A stretch of 64,000 nucleotides of DNA from Spirochaetia bacterium (GTDB taxonomy: Bacteria; Spirochaetota; Leptospiria; Turneriellales; JAOUOS01): positions 1 to 64,000 of the forward strand of contig JAOUOS010000001.1 of the NCBI GenBank assembly GCA_029880285.1, read 5' to 3'. Position 1 is the first letter of the stretch; every line of letters begins with the position of its first letter. A model generated the notes under the pieces. The model did no database searches. It was not told the origin of the DNA and saw only the letters and a program-made list of their open reading frames with translations. Positions 9,739 to 19,461 of this stretch are shown piece after piece. Position numbers and translations under genes: made by a program.

Positions 9739-10507
9739 TTTCTTTATATTTTTCAAAAAAGAAATCTAATCCTTTCAAAGTATTATTATTTATTGTATAT
9801 TGAATAATGTTCTTTAAATATTTTTCTGTAAATTCTTTAGAAAAAGAAAATTTTTTAACTGCTTTTTCAATTAGTAGTTTCCATTCTTTAAGTGATGTTT
9901 CATAGGCTAAATTAAATATATTTTTATCTATGTTAGAGTTTTTTGGATAAACCCAAAGGGCATACACAAATGGAAGATTGAAAGTATCAAAATACCATTT
10001 TCCTAAATCAATAGATGTGGTATCACGATTCAATAAAGCTGAATCTCCAATTAGCAACAGACATTCGTTCGTTTTTAAACCGTGAATTTTTTCTTTATAG
10101 GGCGGATTTATTTCAACTAAATTTGGATTTTTTCTTAAAAAATGATAATTTAATAAAATTCTAACCATTTCTACTGAGCTGCGGCTAGCGTAATCATAAT
10201 ACAAAGTATCAATCGGCTTTAAAAATTCATTATTTTTTTTTGTTATTTTGTTTTCATCGCTTATAAAAAGCCTAATAGATTCAACCGCGCCGCTTGAGCT
10301 AATGCATAAATTGGGATGGTATTGCCAGATATCTCTATTTCTAAAATATTCTATAGAAGATACCAAAGCCGCGTCTAATTTATTTTCTTTAAGTAAAATG
10401 GATAATTTTGAGGGAACATCTCTGTAAAGAAATATATCATTCTCGTTCTTTTCTAAACCATAAATTAATGGATAAGCGTTTAAAAAATTAACTACACCGA
10501 TTTTCAT
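9719..10507 (-). CDS. mqnA: Chorismate dehydratase MqnA
   Basis: First dedicated enzyme of the futalosine route to menaquinone, dehydrating chorismate. The 262-residue protein has the family start 'IGVVNFLNAYPLIYGLE', 'LDAALVSSIEYFRN', 'ISSSGAVESIRLF' and 'DTLYYDYASRSSVEMVRIL'. A substrate-binding-protein fold is expected, with no signal peptide. It overlaps the upstream CPBP gene by four bases (ATGA). Other mqn genes are not nearby. MqnD is a paralogous possibility, but the GAVxS motif favours MqnA. Confidence 0.88.
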   Translation of the reverse strand: MKIGVVNFLNAYPLIYGLEKNENDIFLYRDVPSKLSILLKENKLDAALVSSIEYFRNRDIWQYHPNLCISSSGAVESIRLFISDENKITKKNNEFLKPIDTLYYDYASRSSVEMVRILLNYHFLRKNPNLVEINPPYKEKIHGLKTNECLLLIGDSALLNRDTTSIDLGKWYFDTFNLPFVYALWVYPKNSNIDKNIFNLAYETSLKEWKLLIEKAVKKFSFSKEFTEKYLKNIIQYTINNNTLKGLDFFFEKYKEITEACK

Positions 10508-11328
10508 TTTATATATTTTTCGTTTTTTAAATTATTTCTAATTTGATATAAAATAGCCGCAACAAATATTGCAGATGTAAAAATATTTTTTTCCCATTCA
10601 TGAATATTTTTCGAAACGAAAAGTTTTTCTTTAAATTGATGAGATGAAACTGAAAGTCCAAAAATTACAGATTGTATAAAATTCCAAAAGAAATGAAAAA
10701 TTACAGAGAGCTTAAAATTTTCGAAAGCAAGTAATCCTAAAAAAATTCCGCCTAAAAATATATTTAGCAGATGCGTGAAATTTAAATTTGGATTGTTAAT
10801 ATGTACAATTGAAAATATTAAAGCTTGAAAAAAAATAAAAAATAAAAAGTTTATTTTGCTTTTATATAAACTGCGGGCAGTTATATAAAAATAAAATCCG
10901 CGGAAAATAAATTCTTCCCAAAAAGCGGATGCCATAAAAAAAATAAATGCTAATAAAAAAGATTGAATTAAAATATTATTGAACTTTATATCTGCATAGA
11001 GAATTGTATATAGAATATGAACGACTATAATAGATAGACATAGATTTATATTGTTTTTAGAAAAAAAATTAAAACGCATGTTTTTCATGTAAATATTTAA
11101 CTTTCTTTTATTAATTTTATTAAAAAAAGTTAAAGTAAAATTAATAATTAACGCAGCAAAAATTAAAAATATAAAAAATAGAATAATATTAAAATCAATT
11201 ATTATTTCTTTATAACCATTGTTTATAGAAAATAAATTAAAATAGGATAAAAAGAAAGAAATTAGCAAAGAAAAAAATAATTGCAGTATGTAAACAAGCA
11301 TAAAAACAGGTATTATAATATTTTTCAT
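10504..11328 (-). CDS. CPBP-family intramembrane metalloprotease
   Basis: A 274-residue, highly hydrophobic protein with about seven or eight membrane segments and the CPBP (CAAX protease/self-immunity) motifs: 'EEFIFRGFYFY' (EExxxR), 'FSIVHINN' and 'IFHFFWNF' (HxxxN). These residues form the intramembrane active site in Rce1-like proteases. Substrate unknown. The four-base overlap with mqnA shows co-translation, but a functional link to menaquinone is not evident. Confidence 0.85.
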   Translation of the reverse strand: MKNIIIPVFMLVYILQLFFSLLISFFLSYFNLFSINNGYKEIIIDFNIILFFIFLIFAALIINFTLTFFNKINKRKLNIYMKNMRFNFFSKNNINLCLSIIVVHILYTILYADIKFNNILIQSFLLAFIFFMASAFWEEFIFRGFYFYITARSLYKSKINFLFFIFFQALIFSIVHINNPNLNFTHLLNIFLGGIFLGLLAFENFKLSVIFHFFWNFIQSVIFGLSVSSHQFKEKLFVSKNIHEWEKNIFTSAIFVAAILYQIRNNLKNEKYIK

Positions 11329-11376
11329 ATATGAAAAATAAAGATATCACGCCAACTAATAAAGAATAAAAAGATC

Positions 11377-12255
11377 ATGAAAGTAAGAATGTACGGAACA
11401 AGAGGCATTTTTCCCGCCGCGGGTAAAGAAACAATTAGATATGGCGGTAACACATCGTGTGTTCAGCTAATTGTACCAAACAATAATGATATTTTCATTT
11501 TAGACGCGGGTACAGGATTAAAAACTTTGGGTGAAAAATTAGTAGTTAATGAAAACCAAAATATTCATATTTTTTTATCTCATCTTCACTGGGATCATAT
11601 CATGGGAGTTCCTTTCTTTCTGCCTTTATATAGAGAATCAGAAACTGTGAAAATATATTCTCCGCCGCAAATTAAAAAACCTTTATCAGAAGAAATTCAT
11701 GAATACATAAAAAGTGTTGAATTTCCTATTCCGCTTGGTTCTAAGATTAGGGCAAATTTATCATTTCATGAAATAAAAGAAAAAAATTTTGAAATAAACA
11801 ATCTAAAAATTAAGACAATGAAAATGAATCATACTTTAAATTGCTATGGATATAGGTTTGAATCAGATGGGAAAATAATTTGTTACACAACCGATCATGA
11901 AAATTATTATGCAAATGATATTGAAAACGAAGTTGAAGTTAAAGAAGCTAATAATCTAAACCTAAAGCATAATCAATTTATTTATAAATCTGATATTTTA
12001 ATTACCGATGCCCAGTATCTTCCTGAAGAAAATAAAAAATATAAAGGGTGGGGACATAGCTCTTTTGTAGACGCTTTAAACCGGGCGATAAATGCTAAGG
12101 TAAAAAGTTTGATTTTTTTTCACCATGATCCTAACAGAACAGACGATCAGCTAGATAAAATTTCAAATCATTATAGAAAAATTCTTGAAGAAAAAAATAT
12201 TCCAATTAGACTTTATACAGCAAAAGAAGGCTGGGAATATGTATGCGAAATATAA
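11377..12255 (+). CDS. MBL-fold metal-dependent hydrolase
   Basis: The 292-residue protein has the metallo-beta-lactamase-fold zinc motif 'SHLHWDHIMG' (HxHxDH) at about residue 69 and further ligands in 'MKMNHTLN', 'ITDAQY' and 'FFHHDPNRTDD'. The opening 'MYGTRGIFPAAGKETIRYGGNTSCV' is typical of the RNase Z/PhnP-like branch. Likely a cytosolic phosphodiesterase of unknown substrate. It overlaps trmL by 13 bases. Confidence 0.85.
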   Translation: MKVRMYGTRGIFPAAGKETIRYGGNTSCVQLIVPNNNDIFILDAGTGLKTLGEKLVVNENQNIHIFLSHLHWDHIMGVPFFLPLYRESETVKIYSPPQIKKPLSEEIHEYIKSVEFPIPLGSKIRANLSFHEIKEKNFEINNLKIKTMKMNHTLNCYGYRFESDGKIICYTTDHENYYANDIENEVEVKEANNLNLKHNQFIYKSDILITDAQYLPEENKKYKGWGHSSFVDALNRAINAKVKSLIFFHHDPNRTDDQLDKISNHYRKILEEKNIPIRLYTAKEGWEYVCEI

Positions 12256-12818
12256 ATGATAATAAAAATACAAAAGAATTAATTACTCTTGCTTTATACA
12301 AGCCGCAAATACCGCCCAATACAGGAAATATCTCAAGATTATGCGTGGGTGTAAATGTTCCCCTTTTAATTGTAGGCAAACCCGCGTTTTCTCTTGATGA
12401 AGCATCACTAAAAAGAGCGGGGTTGGATCACTGGCCTTTATTAAAATTTAATTATTATGATAAATATAAAAATTTTATAAAAGACTATGAAAAAAATAGA
12501 CTGGTAATGATTACTAAAGAAGGAAAGGAAATCTTATGGGATTTTGAGTTTAATAAAGGGGATGTACTTATTTTGGGTAACGAAACTAAAGGTCTGCCTC
12601 CTAAGATGATAAAATTAGCTCATAAAACCGTAAAAATACCCATGACTAAAAACATAAGGTCTTTAAATTTATCTAATGCCGCAGCTGTGTGCGTTTATGA
12701 AAGTTTAAGACAGTTTTCAAAAAGCGATCCTACGGTTGGTCTATTAGAAGAAATGCAAAATAACCAACATCAGAGAACTTATTATAAGAAATCAGCTAAT
12801 TTCACGCAAAGCGAATAA
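12243..12818 (+). CDS. trmL: tRNA (cytidine/uridine-34-2'-O)-methyltransferase TrmL
   Basis: SPOUT-class methyltransferase that 2'-O-methylates the wobble base of tRNA-Leu. The sequence shows 'LYKPQIPPNTGNISRLC', 'LKRAGLDHW', 'LGNETKGLPP' and 'RSLNLSNAAAVCVYE', the knotted SAM-binding motifs. At 191 residues it is slightly longer than usual (about 155-160) because of extra N- and C-terminal tails. It overlaps the upstream hydrolase gene by 13 bases and the convergent aminotransferase gene by 27 bases. Confidence 0.92.
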   Translation: MRNINDNKNTKELITLALYKPQIPPNTGNISRLCVGVNVPLLIVGKPAFSLDEASLKRAGLDHWPLLKFNYYDKYKNFIKDYEKNRLVMITKEGKEILWDFEFNKGDVLILGNETKGLPPKMIKLAHKTVKIPMTKNIRSLNLSNAAAVCVYESLRQFSKSDPTVGLLEEMQNNQHQRTYYKKSANFTQSE

Positions 12819-13934
12819 CAGTTTTTCAATATCTTGTTTTTTAGTATTATATCCCAATGAAATTCTTAAACTTCCGTTTTTAAATTTTTCGGGAAGATTT
12901 TCAAATACTAAAGGTGAGCAGTGAAAGCCTGATCTTGTTATAATTTTGTATTGTTCCCATAAGATAAACGATAGTTCTTCACAATTTAAGAAATCATGTA
13001 CAATACTGAAGACAAGACAGTGTTTACCATCTTCAGGTTTTGGTCCATAAACATGCCAGTTATTTATATTAGTTAACATATTATAAAAAAATATTCCGTA
13101 TTTTAATTTTTTTTTGTATGTATTTGTAAAATAATCCTGCCCTTGTTCTAAAGATGAATTTAGTCCGCAAATTGTTGTCATTGAATAAGTTCCCGCTTCA
13201 AGTTTATATGGATAACTTTCGGGCATATTTTTATTCATACTGTCAAAACCTGTTCCTCCGAATAATAGGGGGTTTATTTTCATATTTTTGTAGAATATTA
13301 AAAATCCGGCGCTTTCAGGACCAAGTAAATATTTATGGGAACTACTGAATAAAGCGGTTCTTTGAGCCGCGAAATCGGGTATTTTTATAAAAGGAAAATT
13401 ACCAATATATTGCGAGGCATCTAAAAATAAAAATAAAGATTTATTTTCTTTCATTAAATTAAAAATAAAGTGCAGTTCATCGTGGCTTAATACTTCACCC
13501 GTAACATTAGAGGCCATATTTACGCATAAAAGAGTCTTTTTTGTTTCTTTTTCAATTATATTTTTCCATGCAGATAAAAAATTGGTATTTCTATTTAAAA
13601 TATAGAGTTTATTTTTCTTTTCTTTGCTGATTTTATATGCTGGTCGAAGTATTGCGTTATGAGAATAACTGTCTATCAATAAGGTTTGAAAATCTTCTTC
13701 AATACCAAACAAAAACAAATTAGCGGCTTCAGTAGCGTTTTTTGTAAAGATAGAAGAGAAGTTTTCGCTTAAATTGAGAAATTTTAACAGATTATTTCTG
13801 TACAATTCAAGATTTTCAGAAGAATTTTGATTTCTAAGCGGATTTAATGATATTTCTTTTAACTGCTTGACAATGGCATTTTGAACAAAAAATGGTTTTG
13901 GTTTAGATGAAGAGGCATGGTCTAAGTAAATCAT
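12792..13934 (-). CDS. Class V aminotransferase, cysteine desulfurase-like
   Basis: A PLP enzyme of 380 residues with start 'MIYLDHASSSKPKP', 'FTKNATEAANLFLFG', the PLP lysine in 'FSSSHKYLLGPESAG' and 'ITRSGFHCSPLVFE', where the Cys sits as in SufS-type cysteine desulfurases. It probably removes sulfur from cysteine, perhaps feeding tRNA thiolation (ttcA is nearby), but no iscU or sufU lies beside it. Related class V lyases cannot be excluded. The 3' end overlaps trmL by 27 bases. Confidence 0.8.
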   Translation of the reverse strand: MIYLDHASSSKPKPFFVQNAIVKQLKEISLNPLRNQNSSENLELYRNNLLKFLNLSENFSSIFTKNATEAANLFLFGIEEDFQTLLIDSYSHNAILRPAYKISKEKKNKLYILNRNTNFLSAWKNIIEKETKKTLLCVNMASNVTGEVLSHDELHFIFNLMKENKSLFLFLDASQYIGNFPFIKIPDFAAQRTALFSSSHKYLLGPESAGFLIFYKNMKINPLLFGGTGFDSMNKNMPESYPYKLEAGTYSMTTICGLNSSLEQGQDYFTNTYKKKLKYGIFFYNMLTNINNWHVYGPKPEDGKHCLVFSIVHDFLNCEELSFILWEQYKIITRSGFHCSPLVFENLPEKFKNGSLRISLGYNTKKQDIEKLLFALREIS

Positions 13935-13983
13935 TAAATTAGGAATTTATTTTTAAATTGCTGTGTCAATCAATTGAATAATT

Positions 13984-15018
13984 ATGAAAAAAAACAATAA
14001 TAAAATCCACGTACTTCAATACGATTTATCAATGTGGGAAAACTATTTTATTCAAAAAAGCTTTCCTAAATATAGAGCGGGGCAGTTATTTAAATGGCTT
14101 CATCAAAAAAATAATTATTCGTTAGATTTAATGAGTGATATTTCTATAGAAATAAAAAATTGCCTAATAAAAGATTTTGATTTTTCAATTATAAAACCTT
14201 CCAATATGAAAAAAAGCCACCTGGATGAGACTATGAAAGTTTTATGGACATTTTCAAAAAATAAAAAAGCGGAATCGGTATGGCTTGAATTTGAAAATCG
14301 GAATTCAATTTGCGTATCTAGCCAGTCGGGTTGTTCTTTAAATTGTTCTTTTTGCGCGACGGGCCAGATGAAATTTACGGGTAATTTAACTACGGCAGAG
14401 ATTCTAACGCAGTTTTATGAGACAGAAAAATTGAGCGGTAAAAAAGCTAATACGGTTGTTTTTATGGGTATGGGAGAGCCTTTCTATAATTATGAAGAAG
14501 TAGTTCGAGCGGCTCATATATTAAATCATGTTCAGGGACGTCATTTAAGTTCCAGAAAAATAACAATAAGTACATCTGGAGTTTTGCCTTTTTTAAAAAA
14601 ATATTTGGATGATAAAGAACCGTTTGGTTTGGCGCTTTCTGTTCATTTTTTAGATTCGAAAAAACGTGAAAAATATATGTCTGTTGAAAAAAATTATCCA
14701 TTGGAAGATATAATTAAACTTATTTATCAAAATCTTGAGATTATAAAAAATAACCGTTTAACAATAGAATATACTATGATATCCGGCGAAAATATGGCAG
14801 AAAGAGATGCTCAAATGTTAGCATCTTTGGCCAAAAAAATAAAAGCGAAAGTAAATTTAATTCCTTTAAATACCTCTTTTAATAATTTAAAGCCTCCAAC
14901 TGAAGAAGAAGTTCAACTATTTTGGGATAATCTGTATAAAAATCATGTAGCTGCTCTAAATAGAGGTTCTGTAGGCAACGATATCTCTGCCGCATGCGGG
15001 ATGTTAGCGGGTAAATAA
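13984..15018 (+). CDS. rlmN: Dual-specificity RNA methyltransferase RlmN
   Basis: Radical-SAM enzyme methylating C2 of A2503 in 23S rRNA and A37 in some tRNAs. The 344-residue protein shows the cluster motif CSLNCSFC (CxxxCxxC) preceded by 'ICVSSQSG'. It also has 'VVFMGMGEPFYNYEEV' and the methyl-carrying cysteine near the C-terminus in 'ISAACGML'. All catalytic residues are therefore present. It is divergent from the class V aminotransferase gene, with about 50 bases between. Confidence 0.95.
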   Translation: MKKNNNKIHVLQYDLSMWENYFIQKSFPKYRAGQLFKWLHQKNNYSLDLMSDISIEIKNCLIKDFDFSIIKPSNMKKSHLDETMKVLWTFSKNKKAESVWLEFENRNSICVSSQSGCSLNCSFCATGQMKFTGNLTTAEILTQFYETEKLSGKKANTVVFMGMGEPFYNYEEVVRAAHILNHVQGRHLSSRKITISTSGVLPFLKKYLDDKEPFGLALSVHFLDSKKREKYMSVEKNYPLEDIIKLIYQNLEIIKNNRLTIEYTMISGENMAERDAQMLASLAKKIKAKVNLIPLNTSFNNLKPPTEEEVQLFWDNLYKNHVAALNRGSVGNDISAACGMLAGK

Positions 15019-15079
15019 TTTTTTTAATGGTTTAAAAAATAAATGATTAACTGAATTGTCTTTATTTCTTGGTCAAAAA

Positions 15080-17569
15080 ATGCGTACAAATCGAAAAAGA
15101 ATTAAAATATATATATTTTTTTTATTTATATTTTTAATTCAAACTAATTTTCTTATAGCTCAGCAAAAAAAAAACAAATCTACTGTAGAAATAATAAGAG
15201 CCTCTGAAGCCGAATATATAAATTATAAAGAAACTTCTGAAGGCATTATGATCTTAGAGGGTGGTATTATTCTTAAGATAGGCGATTTAATCTTACATGC
15301 AGAAATTGTAAAAATAAACCCTAAAACCGGTGAAGTTTTTGGAGAAAAAAATATTTCACTTCAAGATAAAACCCAGACCATCAAAGGTGATAAATTTATC
15401 TATGATAATCAAACCGGTCAGGGGGTTGTTTATAAAGCAGACGCCTATTTTGAACCTATATATTATATAGGAGAAACAATCCAGAGGGTTTCTGATGAAA
15501 CATTTATAGCAAATATGGCCTATTTAACTACTTGTGATGCAGACATGCCTCATTTTCATTTTAAGGCGAAAAAAATATGGATGTACGAAGATAATCAAAT
15601 AGCTGCTCTTCATTTAGTTTACTACGCGGGAAGTACTCCTATTTTTTACTGGCCTTTTTTATTTCAAACTGATGTTGGAACGGGAATTTTAACACAATAT
15701 GGAATAAATAAAACCCATGGACATTTTTTACAAAACACTTTTTATATTGGCATGCCCAACTTAATAATTGCGCCCAATACGGTAAAATTTATGTATGACT
15801 GGTATCAAAAAACCGGTGTTTACACGGGAGCTTTTTTAAAAAAAGATAGAACAAGCCTAAATTATGATATTGAAATAGGTTTAGCTGACTATAAAAATAA
15901 AAGATTCGCGAGAAAATATGATGAATTAACCAAACCATACGTAACTAATCAGGTTTTATTAGAAGATGGCACATACGGAGAAAAAACTGACGACTGGTGG
16001 AAGTTAAGAGGCAGTATAAAGTACGATAGAAAAAAATCTTCAAAGGAAGATTCAACTTCAATATTAATGGTAAATTATGAAGATTATAATCACCAAGACT
16101 TTGAACAGGAATTTGGGGTACGTTTTGAACCTCAAAGAACCCTTGAGATGTTTAAATTAGACACCGAAGAAGAGTTTACAGGAAATAGAAAAAAACCAAC
16201 TTTAAGCTGGCAAATTCAATATTCAGAAGATTGGAACGACAATCATTTTTCATTAAAAATATTACGTCAAAAAAGATGGTATGAACAATCTGAGATTCTT
16301 GAATCAAAGTATAAACCAATTTATTTTATGGCTCCATCTATTTCATTTAAAAGAAATTCATTGCTTATTAATCCATCAGGAAGTTTTTTTGGCGGTTTGT
16401 GGAATGTAATTGTATTTCAAGGTGATGTGATAAATACTTATAACGATGGTAAAGATTTTCAAACCTATTTTAACGCAAAAGCGGATGATTATTTTAGTTT
16501 TATTTTTACTCCAATAAGATATATTAGTATTATACCGGGAATTGGTGCGGGCGCTATCACTAGGTTTTATAAGGAACCCCCCGAAGCTTTCGCTACATCT
16601 TCAGATAGCTTAACTGAAGACGCAGAGAGACATACATATCAGTATTTATATACTCTGGATACTTTAAGAATAGGTCCGTCTTTTTTATATGCTCAGGGTG
16701 ATTATATGTATAAGAAAAGGTATAATCAAAAATATTCTGATCCAACATTTGAAGATCAAGAGGAACATAATATTAAAATGAGCGCGGTATCAGACTTTTA
16801 TCCGCTATCACGTATCTCTGTTTTTACGAGCAGAGATTTAAGAAAATGGCCCTATGAAATCAAAGAAAACTATTTATGGTCGCCCTTAACTGTAAGGTCA
16901 GAACTAAATTTTGATATTATAAATGGATTCTCTCCGGGCTACTATCAATTAATAAAAAACAAAAAATATCATTTTTTTGAAATAGGCGTCAGCGATGAAT
17001 ATAAATATTTAATTAGATATGAAAAATCGGGTACAAATGATTTAGATATTTATTTAAAATTAGGAGGATATAAACCATTATTTTTGGGAGAATTAAAGTT
17101 ATTAAAAGCCGGGGTAACATGGCGGCGTAATTACATAAATATAATGCAAGATTCAATTTTGTTTAAATGGGAATTTGATTTAGACCTTCATAAATATGTT
17201 AATTTGAAGCTGGGTTCCACGTCAAAAGCAGATCAGATAGAAAGATACGAAGAATCACATCCTAATTATGTATCGTTTAGCAACGACCTTTTAAACTCTG
17301 TCAATATTTTAAATAATGAAAAAAGAAACAATACCGTTTTTAATTTAGATACATTATACGCCATTTTAGAACATGATTTACACAGATGGGTATTGAGGTT
17401 TTCTTATTTTAACCAAAAAAAATCTGTATTTTTTGGCCCGCAGTTAAGAAATCAGGCCGTATTTTATGAACAGACAGTTTTTGTTTCTATGCTTTTAAAA
17501 GACTTTCCCGGGTTTGGTATTCCAGAATCAGAAGTTGGACGCGTAAAACCGCAAAGCGATTATTATTAA
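15080..17569 (+). CDS. lptD: LPS-assembly outer-membrane protein LptD
   Basis: Outer-membrane beta-barrel that inserts LPS into the outer leaflet. I chose ATG 15080, which opens a signal peptide (hydrophobic stretch, then 'FLIAQQ'); a TTG at 15056 would add eight residues. An OstA/LptA-like beta-jellyroll (residues about 35-140, 'INYKETSEGIMILEGG', 'GDLILHAEIVKINPKTGEVFGE', 'IKGDKFIYDNQTGQG') is followed by a long barrel with alternating aromatic strands. A cysteine in 'LTTCDADMPHFHF' corresponds to the central 'TTCD' typical of LptD. At about 829 residues the size is normal. LptC is encoded at 46231 and LpxK at 3998, completing a picture of LPS export. Confidence 0.88.
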   Translation: MRTNRKRIKIYIFFLFIFLIQTNFLIAQQKKNKSTVEIIRASEAEYINYKETSEGIMILEGGIILKIGDLILHAEIVKINPKTGEVFGEKNISLQDKTQTIKGDKFIYDNQTGQGVVYKADAYFEPIYYIGETIQRVSDETFIANMAYLTTCDADMPHFHFKAKKIWMYEDNQIAALHLVYYAGSTPIFYWPFLFQTDVGTGILTQYGINKTHGHFLQNTFYIGMPNLIIAPNTVKFMYDWYQKTGVYTGAFLKKDRTSLNYDIEIGLADYKNKRFARKYDELTKPYVTNQVLLEDGTYGEKTDDWWKLRGSIKYDRKKSSKEDSTSILMVNYEDYNHQDFEQEFGVRFEPQRTLEMFKLDTEEEFTGNRKKPTLSWQIQYSEDWNDNHFSLKILRQKRWYEQSEILESKYKPIYFMAPSISFKRNSLLINPSGSFFGGLWNVIVFQGDVINTYNDGKDFQTYFNAKADDYFSFIFTPIRYISIIPGIGAGAITRFYKEPPEAFATSSDSLTEDAERHTYQYLYTLDTLRIGPSFLYAQGDYMYKKRYNQKYSDPTFEDQEEHNIKMSAVSDFYPLSRISVFTSRDLRKWPYEIKENYLWSPLTVRSELNFDIINGFSPGYYQLIKNKKYHFFEIGVSDEYKYLIRYEKSGTNDLDIYLKLGGYKPLFLGELKLLKAGVTWRRNYINIMQDSILFKWEFDLDLHKYVNLKLGSTSKADQIERYEESHPNYVSFSNDLLNSVNILNNEKRNNTVFNLDTLYAILEHDLHRWVLRFSYFNQKKSVFFGPQLRNQAVFYEQTVFVSMLLKDFPGFGIPESEVGRVKPQSDYY

Positions 17570-18459
17570 TTGTTAATTTCAAGTGAAAAATCTATGGGAT
17601 TAATTTTTTGTGTTAAACTTCCCATGCTTACAAAATCAACCCCGGTTTTAAAAATTGTATTAATATTATTTTCATTAAAACCACCTGATGCCTCACATAA
17701 TATATTTTTAGTATTTTGTTTATTATATTTTTTAACAATTTGAACGGATTTTTTAATTTGATTTTTGTTCATATTATCCAATAAGATAATATCAACATTT
17801 GAATTTAAGGCTTCTTTTAATTGTGTTTCGTTTTCAACTTCAACTTCACATTTTAAACGCGGATGCAATTGTTTAAAATTGATAACTGCCTGTGTGATGC
17901 TTTTGGCTTTTGCTATATGGTTATCTTTAATTAAACCCATATCAGAAAGATTTAAACGATGATTACATCCGCCGCCTATAAAAACCGCATATTTAGATAA
18001 TTTTCTATAACCGGGTATAGTTTTTCTTGTATCTACCGCAGTTATTTTGTGTTTAGAAAGTTTTGAAGTAATATTGTAAGTAGAAGTAGAAATTCCGCAT
18101 AAAAATGCAAGAAAATTTAACGCGGTTCTTTCAGCTTTTAATATAGATTGAATGCTACCGTTTATTTCAAGAACACATTCTCCTTTTTTAAATATAGAGC
18201 CGTCATCTTTTTTTATTTGTATTTTTAATTTGCGATCTAAAATTAAAAAAGTTTTTTCGGCAATTTTAATTCCTGCTAAAATTCCTTCTTGCTTCGCTAT
18301 TATTTTCGCGTTTACAATATCTTTAGTTTTAAAAATGGATAGTGTGGTCACATCGTTTTCTACATCATCTTCAATAAGGGCGGCCTTTATTAAATTATTA
18401 TAATCGATTTCGCTTATTTTGCTTACAGGTTTTGTGTATGATTTGAATTTTCGATTCAC
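17566..18459 (-). CDS. nadC: Nicotinate-nucleotide pyrophosphorylase NadC
   Basis: Converts quinolinate and PRPP to nicotinate mononucleotide in NAD synthesis. The 297-residue protein shows 'KAERTALNFLAFLCGIST', 'AVDTRKTIPGYRKLSKYAV', 'GGGCNHRLNLSDMGLIKDNH' and 'CEVEVENETQLKEAL', all active-site blocks of the family. Length is usual. Its stop codon shares the TTAA at 17566-17569 with the convergent lptD. nadA and nadB are not in the window. Confidence 0.95.
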   Translation of the reverse strand: MNRKFKSYTKPVSKISEIDYNNLIKAALIEDDVENDVTTLSIFKTKDIVNAKIIAKQEGILAGIKIAEKTFLILDRKLKIQIKKDDGSIFKKGECVLEINGSIQSILKAERTALNFLAFLCGISTSTYNITSKLSKHKITAVDTRKTIPGYRKLSKYAVFIGGGCNHRLNLSDMGLIKDNHIAKAKSITQAVINFKQLHPRLKCEVEVENETQLKEALNSNVDIILLDNMNKNQIKKSVQIVKKYNKQNTKNILCEASGGFNENNINTIFKTGVDFVSMGSLTQKINPIDFSLEINN

Positions 18460-18477
18460 AATAGAAATATAAAATAA

Positions 18478-19299
18478 CTATTTTAAAAGAAATTCAGATT
18501 TTGTATTTAGATTTTCAAAATCCATTTTACTAATATCCCATAGATGCCGAGGTTCCAATTTTTGCAGGGCAGATCTTAATGAAGTTCTTAAAACCGGATT
18601 TATTTTTGATTCTTCTTTAATTAAATTTTTTATTCTTTGTCTTTGAAGATTATCCTGATTATTGCATAAATTACAGGGCATAATGGGCAAATTTAAATAT
18701 TCGGCCATACGTGTGATGTCTTCTTCAGCAAGAAGTATTAGTGGTCTTATAACAATATGTTTGTTATCATCACTTTTTAATTTAGGTGATATGGCGGCCA
18801 TTCTGCCTGAATAAAATAAATTTAAGAATAAAGTTTCTATAGCGTCATCAGAATGGTGGCCTAAAGCGATTTTTGTAGCATTTAATCTTTCTGCTTCGGA
18901 ATATAAAATGCCTCTTCGAAGGCGTGAGCACAAAGAGCAGTATGTTTTACCTTCTTCTATTTTGTCAGTAACTACGGAATATGTATCAGAGTATTCAATA
19001 TAATATTCAATATCCATTTTTTTATAAAATGTTTCTAGAGATTTTGAATCATAGTTCGGCTGCCCCTGATCTAAAGTATAGGCAAAGATTTCAAAATTAA
19101 CAGGGGCTTTTTTTTGAAATATCTTTAATATATGAAGCATAAAAAGAGAATCTTTACCGCCTGAAACCGCAAGCATAATTCTATCGCCTTCTTCTATCAT
19201 TTGATAGGTAGCAATAGCCTTACCAACCAGTCTTAAAATTTTTTTAGAAAGTTTATTTAAGGGAATTTGATCTGCCAGACTTAATTCAATATTATTCAT
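18478..19299 (-). CDS. ttcA: tRNA 2-thiocytidine synthase TtcA
   Basis: PP-loop ATPase that thiolates C32 of tRNA using an Fe-S cluster. The 273-residue protein has the P-loop 'LAVSGGKDSLFML', the first CxxC in 'YCSLCSRLRRG', and the second in 'MPCNLCNNQDNLQR', matching TtcA rather than the related MnmA or TilS. It lies 18 bases upstream of nadC in the same direction. Confidence 0.92.
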   Translation of the reverse strand: MNNIELSLADQIPLNKLSKKILRLVGKAIATYQMIEEGDRIMLAVSGGKDSLFMLHILKIFQKKAPVNFEIFAYTLDQGQPNYDSKSLETFYKKMDIEYYIEYSDTYSVVTDKIEEGKTYCSLCSRLRRGILYSEAERLNATKIALGHHSDDAIETLFLNLFYSGRMAAISPKLKSDDNKHIVIRPLILLAEEDITRMAEYLNLPIMPCNLCNNQDNLQRQRIKNLIKEESKINPVLRTSLRSALQKLEPRHLWDISKMDFENLNTKSEFLLK

Positions 19300-19461
19300 T
19301 ATTAGATTAAACCAATTAATAAATTACAGTGTAAAGCTTTTAAAAATATTTCAAAGAGACACAAGGGATGAAAAAAATTAACACTTGTCAAGATTATGAC
19401 ATTTTAATTATTGGTATGAATGTATTCTAAATTAAAATTCGATATTTGATATAAAATATAT